Shown here: in pieces, positions 34,459 to 39,376 of the stretch
Position numbering within the stretch: the first letter of the stretch is position 1
How the letters are laid out: each line of letters starts with the position of its first letter
Assembly (NCBI GenBank): GCA_018058095.1
Contig: JAGPCO010000073.1
Span: forward strand, 1-39,376
Source: Kofleriaceae bacterium
Lineage (GTDB): Bacteria; Myxococcota_A; Polyangia; Haliangiales; Haliangiaceae
Length of the DNA: 39,376 nucleotides
Direction: 5' to 3'
Position numbers and translations under genes: made by a program
The notes under the pieces: model-generated
Told to the model about the DNA's origin: nothing
Seen by the model: the letters and a program-made list of their open reading frames with translations, nothing else
The model's database searches: none

Positions 34459-34944
34459 TCACTCGACCACGCAGGTGTGGCTGACCTGGTCGCAGCGCGC
34501 GGTCGCCCCGGCGCACGGCGCGCGGTCACACGTCTTGTCGCAGCTCGAGCCGCCGAAGCTGACCGACCGCAGCAAGGGTTGGCAGCGGCAACCGCACTGC
34601 GCGAACAGCGTGCACTGGGTGTCGCGCTGGCACGGCCCGATGTAGTCGGCCGGCCAGTCGGGATCGACCCGCCGGCGCCGACGCGAGCTCAGCGCGGCGT
34701 CCGCTGCCGCGCCCGCCGCGTCGGCCGTCGCCACCGCGCCGTCGACACCCGCCGCGCCGTCGACGCCCGCCGCGCCGTCGACACCCGGCGCGCCGTCGGC
34801 TGCGCCGGCTGGCCCAGCCGACGCACCGAGGCCGCCTCGGTCCTGACCGATGGACCTTGGCGGGGTGCGATCGGCGCAGGCGATCAGCGTGGTCAGCGTC
34901 ATGAGGGCGGCGAGCAGGACCCCGACACCTCCCGAGCGGAGCAT
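34459..34944 (-). CDS. lipoprotein with GVDGAA repeats and a Cys-rich domain
   Basis: A 161-residue protein of no recognised family. The ATG at 34944 gives a signal peptide ending LIAC (Cys about 23) and is backed by TACGCT six bases upstream; an ATG at 34959 is also in frame. The linker has three near-identical six-residue GVDGAA repeats, then Ala/Asp and an Arg cluster. The C-terminal third holds about ten cysteines (CQRDTQC, CGCRC, CDKTC, CAGATARC) that should form several disulfides, as in small secreted Cys-rich modules. Function unknown. Confidence 0.72.
   Translation of the reverse strand: MLRSGGVGVLLAALMTLTTLIACADRTPPRSIGQDRGGLGASAGPAGAADGAPGVDGAAGVDGAAGVDGAVATADAAGAAADAALSSRRRRRVDPDWPADYIGPCQRDTQCTLFAQCGCRCQPLLRSVSFGGSSCDKTCDRAPCAGATARCDQVSHTCVVE
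34736..34800. repeat. 18-bp tandem repeat, three full copies and a part
   Basis: Units of the type GCGCCGTCGACACCCGCC at 34736-34753, 34754-34771 and 34772-34789, with a partial unit to about 34800. They differ by one or two bases and encode the GVDGAA linker repeats of the lipoprotein on the minus strand. Confidence 0.7.
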
Positions 34945-34950
34945 CCTCTC

Positions 34951-34956
34951 AGCGTA
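34951..34956 (-). promoter_or_regulatory. -10-like TACGCT, Cys-rich lipoprotein gene
   Basis: TACGCT on the minus strand, then GAGAGG, then the ATG at 34944. It lies 29 bases from the divergent TACCAT element. Confidence 0.5.
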
Positions 34957-34985
34957 CATCGGCCCGGGGCGACCGCGGGTGGTGC

Positions 34986-34991
34986 TACCAT
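34986..34991 (+). promoter_or_regulatory. -10-like TACCAT before a GTG start
   Basis: TACCAT is followed by six bases and the GTG at 34998. It forms a divergent pair with TACGCT on the other strand. Confidence 0.5.
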
Positions 34992-34997
34992 CACGAT

Positions 34998-36041
34998 GTG
35001 AAGAGGGAGCGCGGCGGCGTCGGCACCTTCGCCCTGGCCTGCCTGGTTGGTTCGATCGCGCCGGGCTGCGGGCGCTACCAGTTCGCGGATGGGGCCGGCG
35101 ACGGCGGTGGCGGCTCGTCCACCTTCGATCCCCTGGCCTGGCCTGACTTCACCAACACCTCGCTGCCGGTCCCGCTCACGGGCGCCACCGGCCCGGTCGA
35201 GCTCACCTTGATCGCGACCCCGGCCACCGGCACCGTGGTCGCCGAGTTTCGCCTCGACGACGGCGCCTGGACTGGCCTGTCGACCACCCCGATCGTCGTT
35301 GCACTCGGCCCGGCCGTGGCGCTGCAGTTTCAGGTTCGCGGTGTCATCGGCGAGTCGGCGTTCCTGACCGTGACGGACCATGCGCGCGGCGAGGCTCTGG
35401 TCGACACCATCCTCGGCACGGTCGGCAGCCTGGTCACTGGTGCCGGCTCACCGGCCGATCCGTTCACCGCCCCCGGCACGGCACCGGCCACGTGTGCCGC
35501 CTTCCTGGCCGCGTACCCGGAGCAGGCCGGCCAGGACGGCGCCTACACCCTCGCCACCGTCGGCGGTGACCTGGTGGCCTGGTGCGACATGAGCAGTGAC
35601 GGCGGCGGCTGGACCCTGGTGGCGCGGGTGACCGCGACCAGCACCACCCACGATCAGGCAGCGGCGGTCGGGGCGCTGGTCGAGCCGTCACAGGACCAGC
35701 CGGCCAAGCTGGCCGACGACTTCATCAACCAGCTCGGGTTCAGCCAGGCGCGGGTCAGCATCGATACCGTCGGCACCGTGTACGTGATGACGGACGCGCT
35801 CGACCTGAGCGGCACCGTGGTGGTCAACCTGCCAAACGCCGCCGCGACCAGCCTGGCTGGTCCGTACAACACGCCATTCCTCACGCTGCCCTCCTGCAGC
35901 AGCGACTGCGGCGTGGCCTTCGCCAACGTCAGCTTCGGCGCCCGCTGTGGCTACCGGTACTACGCCACCACCAGCGTGAAACGGCCGGGGATGGGCTGCG
36001 CCGGCAACTTCGGCAAGCCTGGCGCGGTCTGGGTGCGGTAG
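34998..36041 (+). CDS. lipoprotein with fibrinogen C-terminal-like domain
   Basis: A 347-residue exported protein. The GTG start gives a signal peptide with an APGC lipobox (Cys24). A beta-rich region (about 50-130) is followed by a fibrinogen-related domain from about 160 to the end: TAPATCAAFLAAYPEQAGQDGAYTL, then the hallmark WCDMSSDGGGWTLV (195-208) and a C-terminal Cys-rich segment (SCSSDCG, GARCGYRYY, MGCAGNFGKPGAVWVR). In animals these domains recognise acetylated sugars or matrix proteins; a surface recognition role here is inferred. Start choice is supported by the -10 spacing and lipobox. Confidence 0.82.
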   Translation: MKRERGGVGTFALACLVGSIAPGCGRYQFADGAGDGGGGSSTFDPLAWPDFTNTSLPVPLTGATGPVELTLIATPATGTVVAEFRLDDGAWTGLSTTPIVVALGPAVALQFQVRGVIGESAFLTVTDHARGEALVDTILGTVGSLVTGAGSPADPFTAPGTAPATCAAFLAAYPEQAGQDGAYTLATVGGDLVAWCDMSSDGGGWTLVARVTATSTTHDQAAAVGALVEPSQDQPAKLADDFINQLGFSQARVSIDTVGTVYVMTDALDLSGTVVVNLPNAAATSLAGPYNTPFLTLPSCSSDCGVAFANVSFGARCGYRYYATTSVKRPGMGCAGNFGKPGAVWVR

Positions 36042-36081
36042 CGAGCGAGCCACCCCTGCTGCACCACATGGCCCCTTGCCG

Positions 36082-36087
36082 TAGGCT
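36082..36087 (+). promoter_or_regulatory. -10-like TAGGCT, GNAT gene
   Basis: TAGGCT lies six bases before the ATG at 36094, with no Shine-Dalgarno. Confidence 0.5.
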
Positions 36088-36093
36088 GCCCCC

Positions 36094-36585
36094 ATGCCGC
36101 TGCGCCCCGCCACCGTGGCCGACGTGCCCGAGATCCTCGCGCTCATCCGTGAACTGGCCGAGTTCGAGCGCCTGACCGACGAGGTCGTCGCCGACGAGGC
36201 CGCCCTGCGCACCACCCTGTTCGGGCCCCGCCCCGCCGCCGAGGTGGTGATGGCCGAGGACGACGCCGGCGCGGTCATCGGCTTCGCCCTGTTCTTCCCG
36301 ACCTACTCGACGTTCCTGGCCCGGCCCGGCCTGTACCTCGAGGACCTGTACGTCCGCCCGCACGCGCGCGGCGCCGGCGTCGGCGAGGCGCTGCTGCGTC
36401 ACCTGGCCGGCCTCGCGGTCGCGCGCGGCTACGGCCGCTTCGAGTGGTCGGTGCTCGACTGGAACGAGCACGCCCTGCGCTTCTACCGCCGCCTCGGCGC
36501 GGTGGCGATGGACGGCTGGACCGTGCAGCGCGTGACCGGCCCGGCGCTGCACGCGCTGGCCGGTGACCGGCTCAGCCCGCCTTAG
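36094..36585 (+). CDS. GNAT-family N-acetyltransferase, diamine acetyltransferase-like
   Basis: A 163-residue cytoplasmic enzyme transferring an acetyl group from acetyl-CoA to an amine. It starts [27 protein letters not shown], typical of spermidine/spermine-type (SSAT-like) members. The acetyl-CoA pyrophosphate loop is RGAGVG within [17 protein letters not shown], and the late motif [21 protein letters not shown] closes the fold. A polyamine or small-amine substrate is plausible. Its 3' end overlaps the convergent persulfide dioxygenase-like gene by 14 bases. Confidence 0.92.
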   Translation: MPLRPATVADVPEILALIRELAEFERLTDEVVADEAALRTTLFGPRPAAEVVMAEDDAGAVIGFALFFPTYSTFLARPGLYLEDLYVRPHARGAGVGEALLRHLAGLAVARGYGRFEWSVLDWNEHALRFYRRLGAVAMDGWTVQRVTGPALHALAGDRLSPP

Positions 36586-37483
36586 GCTTCGACGCCGGCA
36601 CCCCGACCTCGTCGGCCGGACGCAGCACGTTGAGGGGCATCATCAGGTAGCGGTGGCCGTTGCCGTGCGGCGCCGGCAGCCGGCCCGCGTCGATGTTGAT
36701 CTGCACGCTCGGCAGCAGCAGGCGCGGCGCGGCCAGCGTCGCGTCCCGGGCCTGGCGTGCCGCCACGAACTCGGGCCGCCCGGTCTTCGCCGACAGCTGC
36801 GGGTTCTTGGCCTTCGAGGCGCCGATCGTCGTCTCCCACCGCACCTCGCGCCCGCCCGGCTGGTAGTCGTGACCGACGAACACCCGGGTCGCGTCAGGCA
36901 GCGCGTACAGCTTCTGGATCGAGGTGAACAGGTCGTCGGCGCTGCCGCGCGGGAAGTCGCACCGGCCGGTGCCGTAGTCCTCGGTGAACAGCGCGTCGCC
37001 GGTGAAGACCGCGTCGCCGATCTTGAAGGTCACGCAGGCCGGGGTGTGGCCCGGGGTGGCGATGATCTCGACCGGCAGCGTGCCGGCCGCCAGCGTCTCG
37101 CCGTCGGTCAGCAGGCGGTCGAACTGGCTGCCATCGACGGCGAAGCTGGCGGGCAGGTCGAAGATGGGCTTGAACGTGGCCTGGACCTCGCGGATCCGCT
37201 CGCCGATGGCGACCCGGGCGTCGAACCGCCGCCGCAGCAGCTGCGACGCCGACAGGTGGTCGGCGTGGGCGTGGGTCTCGAGCACGTAGTGCACACGCAG
37301 CGTGTGCTCGGCGCAGTAGGTGATGACCTTGTCGGCCGACTCGGTGGAGGTCGTGCCGTTGGCGGGCTCGAAGTCGAGCACCGGGTCGATGATGACCGCG
37401 TCCCGGGTCGCCGGGTCGTGGACCACGAAGGTCAGCGTGTACGTGTGCGGATCGAAGAAGGGCTCGACGTGGAAGGTGCTCAT
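36572..37483 (-). CDS. persulfide dioxygenase-like metallo-beta-lactamase-fold protein
   Basis: A 303-residue protein of the ETHE1/Blh group. The ATG at 37483 starts [16 protein letters not shown], normal for the family. The metal motif is THAHADH (70-76), with [33 protein letters not shown] and [10 protein letters not shown] carrying the later ligands. These enzymes use one Fe(II) to oxidise glutathione persulfide to sulfite. It lies 136 bases downstream of SQR on the same strand, which fits sulfide to persulfide to sulfite. A glyoxalase II-like role is less likely given the neighbour. Regulation may involve the palindromes in the gap upstream. Confidence 0.88.
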   Translation of the reverse strand: MSTFHVEPFFDPHTYTLTFVVHDPATRDAVIIDPVLDFEPANGTTSTESADKVITYCAEHTLRVHYVLETHAHADHLSASQLLRRRFDARVAIGERIREVQATFKPIFDLPASFAVDGSQFDRLLTDGETLAAGTLPVEIIATPGHTPACVTFKIGDAVFTGDALFTEDYGTGRCDFPRGSADDLFTSIQKLYALPDATRVFVGHDYQPGGREVRWETTIGASKAKNPQLSAKTGRPEFVAARQARDATLAAPRLLLPSVQINIDAGRLPAPHGNGHRYLMMPLNVLRPADEVGVPASKPKAG

Positions 37484-37496
37484 GGGTGGAGGTGTT

Positions 37497-37582
37497 GCAT
37501 CGACGATGCCAGCCCGCACCGAGCCCCAACATGCTGGAATCACCTGGACTCGCGGCCCATGAAACGACGCTTGAAACGTCGT
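37497..37582. promoter_or_regulatory. palindromes upstream of the persulfide dioxygenase-like gene
   Basis: In the 136-base gap are the 13-bp palindrome GCATCGACGATGC (37497-37509) and a dyad ACGACG/CGTCGT (37564-37569 and 37577-37582) with a seven-base loop. TGAAACG is also repeated at 37560 and 37572. They may be operators for the gene at 37483 or, for the second, a terminator of SQR. No clear -10 element is seen. Confidence 0.35.
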
Positions 37583-37619
37583 GCAACGGGCGGCGCGGGG
37601 CGGGGTGTTTCCCGGCCGA

Positions 37620-38825
37620 CTACATCCGCCCGCGCAGCATGCCGTTCCAGTACATCTCGGGCAGGCCGTAGGTCTTGAGCGCCCACATGCTGTAGCGCTC
37701 CTGCGACTGGTCGAACGGGAACGACTCGGCCGGGCGCCCGTCGTAGTCGAACTCGGCCAGGATGAGCTTGCCGTAGCCGGTCACCAGCGGGCACGACGCG
37801 TAGCCGTCGTAGCGGGCGATCGGCTCGCGCCCGGCCCGGACCGCGAGCAGGTTGTCGACCAGCACCGGGGCCTGCTTGCGAATGGCGGCGCCGGTGCGCG
37901 AGGTCGGCAGGCTGGAGCAGTCACCGAGCGACCACACGTCGGGGTAGCGGACGTGGCGCAGGCTGTACTTGTCGACGTCGACCCAGCCGGCGGCGTCGGC
38001 CACCGCCAGCGGGCTGCGCTTGATGACGTCGGGCGCGCTCTGCGGTGGCACGACGTGGAGCAGCCCGTAGCGCAGGCTGGTCTCGGTGCCGTCGTCGAGG
38101 TTGCGCAGCACCGCCTCGCGCGAGGCCGGGCGGACCGCGACCAGTTCGTTGCGGAAGCGGGTCTCGATCTGCTTGCGCTCGATCACCTTGCGCAGGCTGC
38201 GGGCGTAGCGCTCGACCCCGAAGATGGCCTTGCCGGCCGAGGCGAAGATGACCGGCACCTTGGCGCGTACGCCGCGCCGGCGCAGGTGCTCGTCGGCCAG
38301 GTACATGATCTTCTGCGGCGCCCCGGCGCACTTGACCGGGGTCGATGGGAAGGTGAAGACGGCGTTGCCCTCGTCGAGCGTGCGCAGGGCGCGCCAGGTC
38401 GAGTCGACCAGGTCGTAGCGGTAGTTCGACACCACGCCGCCCTGGCCGAGCGCCTCGGTCACGCCGTCGATCTTGTGCCAGTCGAGCTGGATGCCGAGCG
38501 CGACGACCAGGTGCTGGTAGCCGATGCGCTCCCCGCCGGCCAGCACCACCTGGTGCGTATCGGGCGAGAACTCGGCGACCTTGTCGCGGATCCACACCAC
38601 GCCGTCGGGCACGTAGTCGGCCTCGTCGCGCTCGGTCGTCTCCTTGCTGACGACGCCGGCGCCGACCAGCGTCCACAGCGGCTGGTAGTAGTGCTTGTCC
38701 GAGGGCTCGACCAGCGCGATGGCGCCGGGTGGCAGCACCGCGGCCAGGCGCGCGGCGACGGACAGACCGCCGGTGCCGCCACCGACGATGACGACCTCGA
38801 ACGATCGGGTGGCGGGGCTGGTCAT
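37620..38825 (-). CDS. sqr: sulfide:quinone oxidoreductase, type II
   Basis: A 401-residue membrane-associated flavoprotein oxidising sulfide and passing electrons to quinone. FAD is bound by [11 protein letters not shown] (13-22) and by [17 protein letters not shown]. Two redox cysteines are visible: Cys166 in [14 protein letters not shown] and the one in [24 protein letters not shown], matching the pair of mitochondrial-type (type II) SQR. The C-terminus [31 protein letters not shown] is the membrane-binding end. The ATG at 38825 overlaps the TGA of the DUF1641 gene (ATGA). With the gene at 37483 it forms a sulfide-detoxification unit. Confidence 0.95.
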   Translation of the reverse strand: MTSPATRSFEVVIVGGGTGGLSVAARLAAVLPPGAIALVEPSDKHYYQPLWTLVGAGVVSKETTERDEADYVPDGVVWIRDKVAEFSPDTHQVVLAGGERIGYQHLVVALGIQLDWHKIDGVTEALGQGGVVSNYRYDLVDSTWRALRTLDEGNAVFTFPSTPVKCAGAPQKIMYLADEHLRRRGVRAKVPVIFASAGKAIFGVERYARSLRKVIERKQIETRFRNELVAVRPASREAVLRNLDDGTETSLRYGLLHVVPPQSAPDVIKRSPLAVADAAGWVDVDKYSLRHVRYPDVWSLGDCSSLPTSRTGAAIRKQAPVLVDNLLAVRAGREPIARYDGYASCPLVTGYGKLILAEFDYDGRPAESFPFDQSQERYSMWALKTYGLPEMYWNGMLRGRM

Positions 38826-39376
38826 GGCGCCTCCAGTTGCTTGATGGCCGCGGCCTGGCCGATGCGCTCGCGGCAGGCGTCGACGCCGCCGGATCCGAGC
38901 TGCTGGCCGAAGGTCCGGGCGATGGCGAGGACGAAGCCGAGCGCACGCTGCACGTCGGGGTCGCGCAGGGCGCGCAGGGCGCCCCACGCGCCGACCGGCT
39001 TGGCCTCTCCCGGGTCGGCCAGCGCGGTGGCCAGCTGGCTCACCACCGCCAGCGCGCTCGGCTCGAGCAGGCGCGACTCGACCAGCGAGGCCAGGCCGTG
39101 CACCGCGCGTGGGGCGGTCGCCACCTCGACCGCGCGCAGCACCATGCGCATGCGCTCGTCGAGGTCGACGCCGGCGTCACCGAGCCGGGCGGCGATGGCG
39201 TCGAACGTGTCGGTCGCCATCGCGACCGCGCCGGGCAACGTGCTGGTCAGCCCGGTCAGCGGCAGCAGCGTCGAGGTGACCGCCTCCACCGCGGCCAGCC
39301 GCTGCTCGATGCGCTCGAGCGCGGCCAGCACCGGATCGGCGGGGGCATCCCGGCGAGGAGGAGGAGGAGTTGGGGC
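38822..39376 (-). CDS. DUF1641 family protein, 5' end outside the window
   Basis: Helical protein of the DUF1641 family, which commonly accompanies SQR-type or formate-dehydrogenase genes. A heptad-like start [17 protein letters not shown] is followed by repeated helices and the conserved [31 protein letters not shown] segment. About 184 codons are visible and the frame runs open to the window edge through a Pro-rich stretch, so the true start is probably just outside; a GTG at 39331 is an alternative that would give 169 residues. It is coupled to SQR by a 4-base overlap. The molecular role of DUF1641 is not established; an accessory or anchoring function for SQR is inferred. Confidence 0.82.
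   Translation of the reverse strand, partial: APTPPPPRRDAPADPVLAALERIEQRLAAVEAVTSTLLPLTGLTSTLPGAVAMATDTFDAIAARLGDAGVDLDERMRMVLRAVEVATAPRAVHGLASLVESRLLEPSALAVVSQLATALADPGEAKPVGAWGALRALRDPDVQRALGFVLAIARTFGQQLGSGGVDACRERIGQAAAIKQLEAP

Overview
The window is a very GC-rich (roughly 70% or more), densely packed chromosomal segment with about 33 protein genes and no rRNA, tRNA, CRISPR array or transposon that I can see. It looks like Myxococcota (myxobacteria or relatives). The reasons are the composition, the many lipoproteins with short Asp/Ala/Gly-rich linkers after the lipobox cysteine, a trypsin-like protease with CGDGxC repeats and a MYXO-CTERM-like tail, exported TPR/CHAT proteins, and a sigma54 activator. 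The taxonomic call is inference.

Layout. 1-2100: two lipoproteins, the second with a von Willebrand A domain. 2115-7805 (minus): an exported TPR-CHAT protease-like protein followed by an exported TPR-M48 metalloprotease, apparently one operon. 7851-10848 (minus): a small protein, a lipoprotein, a MotB/OmpA-like protein and a DUF4105 membrane protein. 10914-16525 (plus): a beta-lactamase-fold lipoprotein, a PF10136 multi-pass membrane protein, a small lipoprotein and the trypsin-like protease. 16479-19001 (minus): three linked envelope proteins of unknown function. 19248-23461: kup (minus) diverges from a short membrane protein, a shortened KdpD-type kinase and KdpE. 23462-26085: two 17-bp dyad sites, a sigma54 promoter, a metallo-beta-lactamase-fold hydrolase and a GAF-AAA+-HTH activator. 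26188-27869: two tandem LamG-like lipoproteins. 27891-30762 (minus): a lipoprotein with a GVSVTR motif domain, a metzincin-type protease and an aldolase-like enzyme. 30819-36585: lipoproteins (one fibrinogen-like), an LCAD-type acyl-CoA dehydrogenase, an RluA-type pseudouridine synthase and a GNAT acetyltransferase. 36572-39376 (minus): a sulfide-oxidation module made of DUF1641, SQR and a persulfide dioxygenase-like protein.

How the genes work together. Most products go to the envelope or outer surface. Three modules stand out: (i) a probably self-activated sigma54 unit whose promoter, enhancer sites and activator lie together; (ii) a potassium module in which KdpDE sits beside kup and not beside kdpFABC; (iii) sulfide to persulfide to sulfite detoxification. 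Across the window, about a dozen operon-first genes carry a TAnnnT-like -10 hexamer with 5-7 (usually 6) bases before the start codon. This suggests leaderless mRNAs are common here, and it helped fix several GTG starts. No stretch over 300 bases lacks a gene; the longest gene-free stretch is the roughly 245 bases upstream of kup's convergent neighbour (19002-19247).
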